Source: Rubinisphaera margarita (GTDB lineage: Bacteria > Planctomycetota > Planctomycetia > Planctomycetales > Planctomycetaceae). From it: 64,000 nt of DNA. The translations under genes and the position numbers were made by a program. The stretch covers positions 496,001 to 560,000 of the forward strand of contig NZ_JAKFGB010000014.1 in the NCBI RefSeq assembly GCF_022267515.1, given 5' to 3'. Shown here one piece after another: positions 51,516 through 63,747 of the stretch. The number at the start of each line of letters is the position of its first letter. Positions within the stretch are counted from its first letter, which is position 1. Below the pieces are notes generated by a model. That model was not told the DNA's origin, did no database searches, and saw nothing but the letters and a program-made list of their open reading frames with translations.

Positions 51516-51884
51516 TCATTGCTGTTCAAACTGTCGCTGAAACATCTCTCGCACGAACTCTCCCCAGTCATCCAGCCACTGCGACCCGCGGCCGGTATGA
51601 TGGGCGATCTCTTCAATACGCCGTTCCTGTGTCCGCAACGCCTCGCGGATCTCCTCGGCTGTTCGCGAGATCGCCCGGGTTGAGTCGGCAATCAACTCCT
51701 GCGCCTGTGCTTCCCGTTCGATCGCCTCCAGCTTCTTCAACAGCCACTGCTGAATCGGCAACTGAATCCAGGCCGGCGGTTTCCACAGTCCGTAAACCAG
51801 CACCAGCGCCGCCCCAATTACCAGGAACAACGCCAGCCCGTGATCGCCGATAAATGCCCCGATCTGATTCAGATCAATCTCCAT
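51516..51884 (-). CDS. Membrane-anchored coiled-coil protein, first gene of the operon
   Basis: A 122-residue protein from ATG 51884, which follows a very strong GGAGGGGG. One N-terminal TM helix (ALFLVIGAALVLVYGLW) is followed by a long amphipathic, coiled-coil-prone region (LLKKLEAIEREAQAQELIADSTRAISRTAEEIREALRTQERRIEE). It is the first of seven closely packed genes and probably fixes the operon's translation level. The layout recalls BhlA/UviB-type small membrane proteins; not conclusive. Confidence 0.68.
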   Translation of the reverse strand: MEIDLNQIGAFIGDHGLALFLVIGAALVLVYGLWKPPAWIQLPIQQWLLKKLEAIEREAQAQELIADSTRAISRTAEEIREALRTQERRIEEIAHHTGRGSQWLDDWGEFVREMFQRQFEQQ

Positions 51885-52141
51885 CTCCGCCCCCTCCTTC
51901 CCAGGCTGCTCTCTATCCCTCACCCGACCGGTGCGCCTGATCAGGGCCAGACGGCTACTTGAGAGCGGTCCCTCAGTGCGCTATGATCCTCTGCGACGAC
52001 AGCGCAGAACGGTTTCCTTCCGCTGAGGAGCCCGATCCGCAGGCGTCGAATCGTGTTCAGACACCAGCCGTCTGAAAAAGCACAGTTCATCACCGCCTTC
52101 AATCAGCGAGGCGGCTACGATATTTCCCACGGAGCAATCAG

Positions 52142-52669
52142 ATGTATCTCGTCATCGCCTGCAGTCTGAAGTCGACCAGCAAAAGCCTCGTGCTCGCCGA
52201 AGCCGCCGAGCGGAGCCTGCACTCACTCGGACGCGAGGTCGAACTGATCAACCTCCGCGACTACCCGCTCCCCTTCTGCGATGCCGAGGGGGCCTACGGC
52301 GATCCCAATGTGAAAACACTGGCGACCAAGATCCTCGAAGCCGAGGGGATTCTCATCGCCTGTCCGATCTACAACTACGGCGTCAACTCGGCTTTGAAAA
52401 ACCTGATCGAGCTGACCGGTCAGAACTGGCAGGAGAAAGTGATCGGCTTCCTTTGTGCAGCGGGCGGCACGAGCAGCTACATGTCGATCATGGGACTGGC
52501 CAATAGTCTGATGCTCGACTTCCGCTGCTTCATTCTGCCGAAGTTTGTCTACGCGACCGGAGCCGCCTTCGATGAGGCCCGCATTTCGGATGAAGGCATC
52601 GAGCAACGCATCTCCGAACTCGGACACACCATGATCCGCATCTCAACCGCGGTTCGCGAGAATCCGTAG
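52142..52669 (+). CDS. NAD(P)H-dependent FMN reductase
   Basis: A 175-residue flavodoxin-fold enzyme. IACSLKSTSKSLVLAEAAER, the loop YPLPFCDAEGAYGDPNV, GILIACPIYNYGVNSALKNLIEL and FLCAAGGTSSYMSIMGLANSLML match the NADPH-dependent FMN reductase/azoreductase family, which reduces flavin or quinones using NAD(P)H. GGAG precedes the ATG. Single gene convergent with the FHA phosphatase. Confidence 0.9.
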   Translation: MYLVIACSLKSTSKSLVLAEAAERSLHSLGREVELINLRDYPLPFCDAEGAYGDPNVKTLATKILEAEGILIACPIYNYGVNSALKNLIELTGQNWQEKVIGFLCAAGGTSSYMSIMGLANSLMLDFRCFILPKFVYATGAAFDEARISDEGIEQRISELGHTMIRISTAVRENP

Positions 52670-52731
52670 CGTTTCAGGAGATGGCTTGGGCTTTCCCGTC
52701 CGGAGGCAACAGCCTGCATCAGATCGAGCAA

Positions 52732-54510
<1,779 letters not shown>

Positions 54511-54648
54511 GAACCCCTCCGATTCTTCCCCGATTGTACCGTCGACGGCTCCTCTTCTGCAATTGCTGGATTCGCGGATCGCCCCTCGCGCACCCGGTTC
54601 GACTCCAGTAGAACCCGTTTCAACAATATTGATGCAGGAAGAGTACGC

Positions 54649-55251
54649 GTGGTCGCTTCATCGTTCGATCTGACCGTCATCACGAACACCTGGCAGCGGC
54701 CGAAGCATCTTGCCTGCCTGTTGCGGCAACTGCAGTCGCAGTCGCTGGGCAACCTGCGGATCGAACATCTCGTTGTTTCCGATGGCCCCGATCCGACGGC
54801 AGCTGCACTGGTCGAACCTGTGCCGAGTCGGTTTCTGCAGCTGCCGGAACATCAGGGCTGCTTCGGCGTCGCCGCAAAGGATCTCGGTATCGCTGAGGCT
54901 CGCGGGGAATATGTCTGCTTCTGGGACGACGACAACATTTACGAGCCGCACGCCCTCACAACCGCTTACGCGGCGGCATTCGGTTTCGATATCGGGATCG
55001 TCCGAACCGAACACTGGTCGGTCACCAATCGCCGATACGTCACTCTACCACGGCAGTGGACTGGCCAGGTTTGCCCCGGCGATATCGACACCATGTGCCT
55101 CTGCGTTCGCACGGAACTGGCCCGCAAAGTCCCCTGGGATCAGGCACCGCGGCAGCGGGGGATGGATCACCGCTGGCTGTCGCGATTGATGGAACATCAA
55201 CCCCGCGTGAACGATGTCCCGCTCATTATCGGCCGGCATCTTACGTTCTGA
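54649..55251 (+). CDS. GT2-like glycosyltransferase
   Basis: A 200-residue protein. Start GTG 54649 is chosen because AGGAAGAG lies about 6 nt upstream; the open frame continues upstream antisense to the FHA gene. LTVITNTWQRPKHLACLLRQLQSQ, HLVVSDGPDP, GIAEARGEYVCFWDDDNIYEPHA (DDD metal site) and a C-terminal WDQAPRQRGMDHRW form a compact GT-A domain. Acceptor and sugar unknown. Confidence 0.82.
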   Translation: MVASSFDLTVITNTWQRPKHLACLLRQLQSQSLGNLRIEHLVVSDGPDPTAAALVEPVPSRFLQLPEHQGCFGVAAKDLGIAEARGEYVCFWDDDNIYEPHALTTAYAAAFGFDIGIVRTEHWSVTNRRYVTLPRQWTGQVCPGDIDTMCLCVRTELARKVPWDQAPRQRGMDHRWLSRLMEHQPRVNDVPLIIGRHLTF

Positions 55252-55262
55252 GACGTTCTGCT

Positions 55263-55985
55263 TCAGGCGGCTCGTGAAAGCGGAGCGGAAGCATTCGGCG
55301 TATCGCTCCAGTTCTCGGGATGAACCATCCGGTCGATGCGATCTTCCAGGTCGTGCATACTCTGTTCGACCTGCTTCACGTACGGTTCAAGCTGCTGGCT
55401 CGATAGATGCGGCGGCACGAAGATCGGATCATCCGTCGCGATCACGACCTTTGTGAACGGCTTCGGAATCAGCATATCGGTCCATCTGCCCTGAATCCGC
55501 CAGTATCGACGGGCTCGCGAGGTGACCGGCACAATGCCGCGACCCGACTGAGAAGCCAGAAACACAATGCCGGGCTTCAACTCATGCCGCGGACCACGAG
55601 GCCCATCCGGCGTGATCGAAATGTGATAAGCCGCGGCTGCCTCCAGGCACTTCTTCACAGCCTGCGAACCACCGCGACTGCTCGAGCCGCGAATTGGAAC
55701 GAGCCCAACCATCTTCAGCAGATCTGCCAGATAGCTGCCATCCTGATGCCGACTCACCAGAGCCGACATATGCTCCGGCTTGCCACAGAAAATCGCCATC
55801 AGCAGGATGTCGTGCCAGATGCAGTAGAGAAATCGCTCCGGCCGGTCCTTGTAGTTGCCCGCATAAGGGGTCGTGCCGGGAATCTTCTCACAGCGTTCGA
55901 TCCGACAGGAGGCGTACAGAATCTTCAGCGTCAGAACGCAGAAAGAAGCGACCATCAGGGTCAGAAAGCGACTTCGAATTTTCAC
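55263..55985 (-). CDS. DUF374 lysophospholipid acyltransferase-like protein
   Basis: A 240-residue protein with an N-terminal hydrophobic helix (FLTLMVASFCVLTLKIL) and acyltransferase motifs: WHD (57-59) as a short H-x4-D variant region, GLVPIRGSSSRGGSQAV (94-110) and SITPDGPRGPRHELKPG (123-139). DUF374 members resemble LpxL/PlsC acyltransferases and may acylate lipid A-like or phospholipid substrates. Convergent with the GT2 gene. Confidence 0.88.
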   Translation of the reverse strand: MKIRSRFLTLMVASFCVLTLKILYASCRIERCEKIPGTTPYAGNYKDRPERFLYCIWHDILLMAIFCGKPEHMSALVSRHQDGSYLADLLKMVGLVPIRGSSSRGGSQAVKKCLEAAAAYHISITPDGPRGPRHELKPGIVFLASQSGRGIVPVTSRARRYWRIQGRWTDMLIPKPFTKVVIATDDPIFVPPHLSSQQLEPYVKQVEQSMHDLEDRIDRMVHPENWSDTPNASAPLSRAA

Positions 55986-56352
55986 TGCTACGGCTCCGCA
56001 ATCCCTTCCGTGGGTAAAACGGGCAGAATGTTAGCAGGAGCCGAAAAACCGACCAAGACGAATTTAAGACCAGTTCTGGGGGCCACCGTCAATAGTGATT
56101 GGCCTGATCATTGCCAGTCGAAGGTGGCACATCCCAAGGATCGCTCAGACCTGTCCCTTCGCCCCCTTCAGGGGGAGAAGGTGCCCGAAGGGCGGATGAG
56201 GGGGCGATCAACCCGCGACGTTCTATCTCAGTCGGGAAGCTCGGCCTACGAAGTATGCCGCACGCATTTCCCCCTCAGCTGAACTCTCTCTTGGGCCACT
56301 GCCGGCTCGCTCAGCCGTGTTTTCGCCGCGAGGCGTCCCGCTGACTCAAGAA
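55986..56352. other. Non-coding spacer with a palindromic repeat
   Basis: No gene is credible in this 367-bp spacer. It holds the promoter of the DUF374 gene at its left edge and a GC-rich palindromic repeat at 56156-56204 (separate entry). Confidence 0.6.
56156..56204. repeat. REP-like palindromic repeat
   Basis: CTTCGCCCCC(ttca)GGGGGAGAAG forms one imperfect hairpin and GCCC(gaa)GGGC the next, followed by GGATGAGGGGGCGA. The wording GGGGGAGAAGGT...GGATGAGGG is like interspersed repeats seen in many bacterial genomes. Only one copy is in this window. Confidence 0.6.
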
Positions 56353-56724
56353 TCACTGAGCACTCGTCATGTCCGGTCGCAATCGAGCCGCTTCCCGCAG
56401 ATAGATGTGCCGGATTTCCTTCTGGGATTTCGTCGTGTTCACGTGCAGCAGCACGCGAATGCAGTTCGGCAGAGCTCCCGGAACGGCGATTTCCGATGCA
56501 CAGAGCAGGGGGACTTCGTTCATCCCCAGCACGCGAGCCGCCTCCGCCGGAAAGCAGGCGGTCAGGTCCGGCGAGGTCGTAAAGACAGCCGAGACGACGT
56601 CGTCGTACTCGGTGATCTGGTTAGCGGAAAGAACTTCCTTCAACAGAACGTGCGTCGCTTCCAGAATCGCCTCGCGCGTATTGTCCTCAGCAGAAATCGC
56701 TCCGCGAATCCCTCTTACCCGCAT
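56353..56724 (-). CDS. aroH: AroH-type chorismate mutase
   Basis: A 123-residue enzyme converting chorismate to prephenate for Phe/Tyr synthesis. MRVRGIRGAISAEDNTREAIL, VVSAVFTTSPDLTACFPAEAAR and PLLCASEIAVPGALPNCIRVLLHVNT match the trimeric AroH family, including the Arg in VRGIRGA and the Arg of NCIRVLLH. Start ATG 56724 has GAGG about 6 nt upstream; a longer upstream frame is not family-like. Confidence 0.93.
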   Translation of the reverse strand: MRVRGIRGAISAEDNTREAILEATHVLLKEVLSANQITEYDDVVSAVFTTSPDLTACFPAEAARVLGMNEVPLLCASEIAVPGALPNCIRVLLHVNTTKSQKEIRHIYLREAARLRPDMTSAQ

Positions 56725-56836
56725 ATCAACCTCAAGTGATGACAAAATGACCTCTCCCGCGTAGAAGGCCCAGCATAATGATCTTCCCCGCACGCATAAA
56801 GCAGACCGACACGTTTTTACGCCAGTGTCTTGAGAA

Positions 56837-57340
56837 TCACCTTGATACAGCGCGGGTGCCACTGGCGTTGCTGGTGCGGAGTTCCAGTGTCAGCAGATGC
56901 CAGAGCCACAGCCCCCCAGCCGAACTGCACACTCCGAACAGCACCAGCCACCCCGGAGCAACCCCTTCCCGCAGCAGATCCCCGGCATCCCCCACGCGAT
57001 CGACCCAGCCAATCCCGAGATAGGCCCCGTTCGCCAGACAGCAGAACCCGGCAAAGAACATCAGCCCCCGAGCCGCGATGGATCCCGCTTTCCACAACCG
57101 CACCCCGGCCCACAGCAAAACAGGCAGCAGCACGCCCCAAGCCGGTCCGCCCCATACCACGAACGCCGGATGAGGATTCGGCTCCACATGCGTGCACGAG
57201 ATCCCCCAAAGCGGCACCGAAACCGACTGCACCGTTCCGCCAGAAACCACGGCGTGCAGCACATGCCCCAACTCATGCACGGCTTCCATCGCATACCAGC
57301 TCAGCACGAGCACCAGCAGACAGCCGAGCCATTTTGTCAT
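56837..57340 (-). CDS. Small M50B-like membrane zinc protein
   Basis: A 167-residue polytopic protein from ATG 57340. HELGH at residues 22-26 inside the first helix (WYAMEAVHELGHVLHAVVSGG) is a zincin motif; ANGAYLGIGWVDRVGDAGDLLREG about 100 residues later provides a candidate third ligand as in M50B-like proteins. It has about four TM segments. It could be a minimal intramembrane protease or a non-catalytic homologue; nothing in the neighbourhood names a substrate. Confidence 0.75.
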   Translation of the reverse strand: MTKWLGCLLVLVLSWYAMEAVHELGHVLHAVVSGGTVQSVSVPLWGISCTHVEPNPHPAFVVWGGPAWGVLLPVLLWAGVRLWKAGSIAARGLMFFAGFCCLANGAYLGIGWVDRVGDAGDLLREGVAPGWLVLFGVCSSAGGLWLWHLLTLELRTSNASGTRAVSR

Positions 57341-57476
57341 CGGGATACATCCGAATGTCACGCTCAATGCTGGGGAGAGGACTTTGCCGGGGTGCCCCTG
57401 ATAGCTCGTCGATCAGGGCGGCGAAGCCATCGGAGACTGCAGTTTGAAGAACAGGTACTATCCCCCGAACCACCAA

Positions 57477-57495
57477 GCCCACGGCGAGCGTGGGC
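57477..57495. repeat. Short palindrome GCCCACG-gcgag-CGTGGGC
   Basis: 7-bp arms around a 5-nt loop, followed by ATGG; related to the palindrome at 44573-44588 (both read CCCACG...CGTGGGCATG). It sits between the sulfatase stop and the M50B-like gene. Confidence 0.55.
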
Positions 57496-57517
57496 ATGGC
57501 ATCGGATCCCCGATTCT

Positions 57518-59005
57518 TTACCGGATCTTGGCGTCGGGCAGTTCGGTTTTGATGCCCTCATCCATGGGCAGCGTTTCCCAGGAGCGGCCGCCCGTTTCTT
57601 CGATCAGTTCGTCGAGGCGGGAGCGGAGTTTGGCGATCAGCTCCTTGTGCTCCGGCTCGTTGATCAGGTTGTTCAACTCTTTCGGATCGTTCTTCAGATC
57701 GTACAGCTCGGCCATGTGCCGGTCTTCCGAGCCGTCGCCATGCGGATACCGCATGTACTTCCAGCGATCGGTGCGAATGCCCCGCACGTTCGGCGTGTAG
57801 GGGAACTGCTTTTCGTAGTTGTACTCGTAGTACCACGCATCGCGCCAGTCCCGCGACTGTCCTTCGAGCAGCGGCACCCACGACATCCCATGAATGTTCT
57901 CCATCGGTTCGGCCGAACAGAGTTCCACGATGCTCGGGGCCAGGTCGATATTCAACACCTGTTGAGTCAGCACCGAACCCGGCTTCGCCAGACGCGGATA
58001 ACGGACAATCATCGGCACGCGAATACTCGGCTCGTGCATCGCCCGTTTGTCCGACATCCCATGCTCGCCCAGGAACATCCCGTTATCACCGGCGAAGACG
58101 ATCACCGTGTTGTCGAGCTCATTCCGCTGCTTCAGCAACTCGTAAATCCGGCCGACGCTGTCATCGACCGACTTGATCGACGCCAGATAGTTCAGCACGA
58201 ACTTCTCGAAGTCAACAACCGCTGCAGCCGAGCGATCCGGGAAGTCCTTGCGGAATCCATACAGCGGGCCGTAAATACCGTGCCAGGTATCAAGCCGCTG
58301 CTCAATCCACTTCGGCTTCCCTTCCAGATTGAAAGCCGACCGCGGATAGCAGACTTCAATATCGTCGAAGATGTGCTCGTATTTCTTCTCCGGCGTGAAC
58401 GGCGTGTGCGGAGCCTTGTGCCCCAGAATCAGCAGGTACGGCTCATCCTTCTTCTGCTTCTTCAGCCAGTCGACCGCCATGTCGGTCACCACGTTCGTGT
58501 AGTAACCTTTCACAACTTTGCGATCGCCGTCGACATTGAACTCCGTGTCGTAGTAATCCCCCTGACCCTTGTGCGTCACCCAGTAATCGAAACCGGGGCG
58601 CTTCGAGTCATCATCTTCCCCCATGTGCCACTTGCCGATGTAGCCTGTCTTGTAACCGGCCTGCTGCAGCCGCTTCGGGAAGCTGTCGAGGTCCCGCGGA
58701 TAATCGGTGAAGTTGTCGACCACGCCATGCGTGTTGGCATAAACGCCCGACAGATACGACGCCCGACTCGGCGAACAGAGCGAGGTCGTGATGAACGCAT
58801 TCGCGAACCGGACCCCTTCATTGGCCAGCCGATCAATGTGCGGCGTCTTCAGAAACGGATGTCCTTCGCAGCTCAGCGTGTCGTCCCGCTGATCGTCCGT
58901 CAGAATAAAGATCACGTTGGGCTTCTCAACCTGTGCCTCAACGGAAGAAATGCCCCCCAGAGCAAACACAGAAAGAGTGAACAGAAGCAGATATAAATGG
59001 CGCAT
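57518..59005 (-). CDS. Secreted sulfatase (S1 family)
   Basis: A 495-residue enzyme from ATG 59005, chosen because a Sec signal follows directly (MRHLYLLLFTLSVFALGGISSVEAQ); the frame upstream is repeat-derived. PNVIFILTDDQRDD (29-42) binds Ca2+, and TTSLCSPSRASYLSG carries Cys77 in CSPSR, the site for formylglycine. VIVFAGDNGMFLGEHGM and the long alpha/beta fold agree. Targets are probably sulfated polysaccharides, in keeping with the sulfatase-rich lifestyle of planctomycetes. Needs a formylglycine-generating enzyme from elsewhere. Confidence 0.94.
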   Translation of the reverse strand: MRHLYLLLFTLSVFALGGISSVEAQVEKPNVIFILTDDQRDDTLSCEGHPFLKTPHIDRLANEGVRFANAFITTSLCSPSRASYLSGVYANTHGVVDNFTDYPRDLDSFPKRLQQAGYKTGYIGKWHMGEDDDSKRPGFDYWVTHKGQGDYYDTEFNVDGDRKVVKGYYTNVVTDMAVDWLKKQKKDEPYLLILGHKAPHTPFTPEKKYEHIFDDIEVCYPRSAFNLEGKPKWIEQRLDTWHGIYGPLYGFRKDFPDRSAAAVVDFEKFVLNYLASIKSVDDSVGRIYELLKQRNELDNTVIVFAGDNGMFLGEHGMSDKRAMHEPSIRVPMIVRYPRLAKPGSVLTQQVLNIDLAPSIVELCSAEPMENIHGMSWVPLLEGQSRDWRDAWYYEYNYEKQFPYTPNVRGIRTDRWKYMRYPHGDGSEDRHMAELYDLKNDPKELNNLINEPEHKELIAKLRSRLDELIEETGGRSWETLPMDEGIKTELPDAKIR

Positions 59006-59368
59006 CAGCAGGAGCCTTTCGCGTCTCGATTCAGGAAACGGGTGTCGTCTTCCAGAATAAAAGTTTGCCGTTGCGATTGCCAGTCGCAGAGAAATGGGTG
59101 GCCCGGCCTTCTGGCCGGGTCGCGTTAGCGACAAGAGGCCGCACCATGTTCGTCCATTGCGATCGGAACGTGCTTCCTGAGAACTCCCGCATGGCGCAGC
59201 CTCTTTTGACTCCGTCACCCGCTGACGTCCTCAAACGTGTTGCGATCTGCTGAATTCTCAACAATCAGCAATCCCCGGCCCCCGACACTTTCATCTGTCC
59301 GGAAACCTGGGACTGCGTATAATACCACACGCGGAGTCTTCCCTCGGCCCGAACAACAGGAGGCAGCC
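59006..59368. other. Divergent promoter region with one hairpin unit
   Basis: This 363-bp region between the divergent sulfatase and decarboxylase genes has no credible gene. It includes the bipartite hairpin at 59102-59138 and an AGGAGG ribosome-binding site at its right edge. Confidence 0.6.
59102..59138 (+). repeat. Bipartite hairpin unit (single, divergent arms)
   Basis: CCCGGCC(ttct)GGCCGGG is followed directly by TCGC(gtta)GCGA and the tail CAAGAGG. Same two-stem layout as the 9.6 and 61-kb units but with different arm sequences. Confidence 0.75.
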
Positions 59369-61108
<1,740 letters not shown>

Positions 61109-61115
61109 TCCGCGC

Positions 61116-61748
61116 GGGATGGCCCAGACGTGCACGTCTGGGTGACGAAGTCACAGGAAGCGGCTGTAGGACGTGCCTGGTTGAAAACCCCACCGGGTAG
61201 CCCCGGTTGCTCCGCTACCGGGGCCGACGCAGTCGGCACGAGGTCTCCTGTTTTCGTGATCCAACACAGAATCGCTCAGGCGTCGAGTGCGACCTCTTAT
61301 GGCTTCGCCACCCCGGTTGAATCAACCGGGGCTACCCCTGATCCGTGCGGGATGGCCCAGGCGGGCACAAGTCGTTGCCAGCTCGTCGATGTGCCCTTGT
61401 ACTCCTGTCGGGGGTGGCCCCGAAAGATTCTTTCGGGGCGGCGCAGCCGTCGGCGAAGCGGGATTTGATGTCACATCAGAAAAGGTGTCGTCACTTGAAA
61501 TCAGGAAAAAGAGCGACAGGTTGAGACACGCGGCAGGTGCATCCTCCTACGGCTTCGCCGCCCTGATAGCACAGCTATCAGGGCCACCCTGAGGGACTAC
61601 TGCCGGGATGGCCCAGACGTGCACGTCTGGGTGACGCAGTCACAGGAAGCGGCTGTAGGACGTGCCTGGTCGAAAGCCCGGGATTCCAGCCAAAGAACGT
61701 CGGTTACCGACCTCTTGTGGCTCCGCCACTCAGACGCACGCGTCTGAG
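61116..61748. repeat. Cluster of at least seven bipartite hairpin units
   Basis: Units at 61123-61160 (+), 61201-61243 (+), 61293-61331 (-), 61418-61449 (+), 61543-61583 (-), 61612-61649 (+) and 61711-61748 (-), plus a degenerate one near 61351. Each is a long stem joined to a short stem with a 3-nt loop (GAA, GCA or GGA read in unit orientation). The tail is a purine-rich AGG-containing stretch in all but the 61418 unit. Long-stem arms differ between units yet stay self-complementary. The 665-bp region 61109-61773 has no other gene-like content. Confidence 0.85.
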
Positions 61749-61773
61749 TCAACTGTGGAATTTCACGCAAGAT

Positions 61774-62004
61774 TTAGGGCGAGTCCACTGGAGCGACTCG
61801 GGTCGGTTCCGGGGCTTCTTTCGGGAAGTTGTTGAAGTTCGGATTCGTCCGGAACAGGGAAGCGATCACGATCAGAATCACGATCAGCGAAACGAACGTC
61901 AGCCCGACCAGATACCCCAGGAACGTCCAGTCGCGCGATGTCAGGCGTTCCTCATGTGGATCGTAGCCTGGTCTGGTCGGATTGTCGGCAGGCTGCTCAC
62001 TCAT
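61774..62004 (-). CDS. Small single-TM protein overlapping uvrC
   Basis: A 76-residue protein from ATG 62004, which overlaps the uvrC stop by 8 bp. After a polar N-terminus (NPTRPGYDPHEERLTSRDWTFLGYLVG) there is one TM helix (LTFVSLIVILIVIASLF) and a Pro-rich tail. No family recognised; the coupling suggests it is co-expressed with uvrC. Confidence 0.65.
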   Translation of the reverse strand: MSEQPADNPTRPGYDPHEERLTSRDWTFLGYLVGLTFVSLIVILIVIASLFRTNPNFNNFPKEAPEPTRVAPVDSP

Positions 62005-63361
62005 CGAACGTCGACTTCCTTCGCAGAATATGATGGTAATGCTGGGCGAACCGGTGGGCTTCGTCGCGAACGTACTGCAGCAGCCGAAGTCCATAGGAAT
62101 GCCGCGAGACCCGCTTCGGTTCCGACTCGCCCGGCACGTAGATTTCTTCTTCGCGTTTGGCCAGAGAAATCGTCATCGGCGGCTCAATATCAATCGCCCG
62201 CATCGCCTCCAGAGCCGCGTTCAGCTGCCCCTTGCCGCCGTCGATCAGCAGGATGTCCGGGAACGATTCCCCCTTCTGCTGCAGACCACGCAGCCGGCGT
62301 GAAACGACCTCCCGCATAGAAGCGAAGTCGTCGACTCCTTCCACGCCCTTAATCCGATACCGCCGATAGCCATGCTTGAACGGAAGCCCGTCGATGAACT
62401 GCACCAGCGAAGCGACCGTCTCACCTCCCTGCAGATGGGCGATATCCATTCCCTCAATCCGACGGGGGATCTCGGGCAGGTTGAGAATCTTCTTCAGCCC
62501 GGCCATCCCTTTCTTGGGATCGATGTAGAACACCTCCGGCTGCTGGTGCGTATCGATCTCGCCCCGCAGTTCGATCGACCGGAGTGCCTTCAGCTGATCG
62601 CGCAGGGCAGCCGCCTTCTCGAACTGCAGATTCTTCGACGCCTCCTGCATCTCCTTCTCGAGATCGCGGAACAGCTTCGTCCGCTGCCCGTCGAGGAACA
62701 GCCGCAGCTTCTGAATGTCCTTCCGGTAATCCTCTTTGCTGATCCGCAGATTGCAGGGAGCGGTGCACTGTTTAATGCTCGCCAGCAGACAGGGACGGAA
62801 CCACCGCCAGCGTTCGTCATTCTCTTCGATATCGAGCGAGCAGGTGCGAAACTGGAAGATCTTCTGCAGAACGGTGATCGTCTCGCGGAGCTGGCTCGCA
62901 CTGGTGAAGGGGCCGTAAAGTTTCGTTCCTTTGAGCTGCGGCGACCGGGTGAACTCGACGCGCGGAAAATCCTCGCGGGTCGTGATCTCCAGATACGGGA
63001 ACGTCTTGTCGTCTTTCAGCTCGGTGTTGTAACGCGGCTGAATATCTTTGATGAGCCGGGCTTCGAGAAGCAGGGCGTCGACCTCGGTATCGGTCGGCAG
63101 ATAGTCGATATCGGCGATCTCCCGGACCAGATCAGCCGTCCGCCGCTCGGTTTGAGCCGCCTTCAGAAAGTAGCTCCCGGCCCGGCTCCGCAGATTCACC
63201 GCTTTCCCGACGTAAATCACCCGGTCTTCGCTGTCTTTCATCAGGTACACGCCGGGAGTCGTCGGGAACTTGCGAACCTTCTCCCGTGCGGCGACCGGAC
63301 CGGAATCCATGTCCGGCGTCGGTTCTGACGGATCGAGTTCATTCTCCGTATTCTCTTCCAT
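61997..63361 (-). CDS. uvrC: UvrC-like excinuclease lacking the C-terminal HhH domain
   Basis: A 454-residue protein from ATG 63361 (the frame extends upstream without family character). GIY-YIG nuclease at about 32-110 (TTPGVYLMKDSEDRVIYVGKAVNLRSR), a Cys-rich segment, the UVR helix hairpin (LEKEMQEASKNLQFEKAAALRDQL) and the RNase H-like endonuclease domain (FPDILLIDGGKGQLNAAL) are present. The chain ends RDEAHRFAQHYHHILRRKSTFDE, where typical UvrC proteins continue into tandem helix-hairpin-helix motifs. No HhH sequence is found in other frames downstream, so the loss looks genuine. Confidence 0.9.
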   Translation of the reverse strand: MEENTENELDPSEPTPDMDSGPVAAREKVRKFPTTPGVYLMKDSEDRVIYVGKAVNLRSRAGSYFLKAAQTERRTADLVREIADIDYLPTDTEVDALLLEARLIKDIQPRYNTELKDDKTFPYLEITTREDFPRVEFTRSPQLKGTKLYGPFTSASQLRETITVLQKIFQFRTCSLDIEENDERWRWFRPCLLASIKQCTAPCNLRISKEDYRKDIQKLRLFLDGQRTKLFRDLEKEMQEASKNLQFEKAAALRDQLKALRSIELRGEIDTHQQPEVFYIDPKKGMAGLKKILNLPEIPRRIEGMDIAHLQGGETVASLVQFIDGLPFKHGYRRYRIKGVEGVDDFASMREVVSRRLRGLQQKGESFPDILLIDGGKGQLNAALEAMRAIDIEPPMTISLAKREEEIYVPGESEPKRVSRHSYGLRLLQYVRDEAHRFAQHYHHILRRKSTFDE

Positions 63362-63747
63362 GCCGGGATTATAGGACTGCCATCCGCAGGAGAGAACATG
63401 GAGAAAGCGATTCCCACGCAACTTCGGAGTGCAGATCCAGGAGAGAGGGAACGCCTCCGTTGAATCCATACGTGGTGAAATAGGGGGAGTGGGCTGTATC
63501 TGCGGGTCTTGCCGTCTGATCGGGATACAACGGTTCGCCGGTCCGCATTTCGGCCTCAGTGGGCTGGCAGTGTGTCCGATAATGATACGGGGCTCCGGGC
63601 TCAGGAGATCTGATTTTGCGCTCGCGGAATCGATTCACCTGGCAGTCCCGCAACGGCATGAAACGGTGAACAACGGATTGTTCGCTTCACAGACTTCGCC
63701 GTCTCGGCTCCCGGGGCGGAGAAATCAGTCAAGGATGACAGAACGTC
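63362..63747. other. Non-coding spacer between uvrC and the export gene
   Basis: 386 bp with no gene I can support. A 96-codon minus-strand frame (63369-63659) overlaps the uvrC upstream region but has no ribosome-binding site or domain. The segment must hold promoters for both divergent genes. Confidence 0.5.

Noticed and set aside
56897..58996. A very long plus-strand open frame antisense to the sulfatase and M50B-like genes
   Set aside because: It mirrors the codon pattern of the real minus-strand genes, has no domain and is Arg/His/Pro-rich, the usual antisense shadow in GC-rich DNA.
63369..63659. A 96-codon minus-strand frame upstream of uvrC
   Set aside because: No ribosome-binding site, no domain, Pro/Arg/Ser-rich; overlaps the upstream extension of uvrC. 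Left as non-coding.
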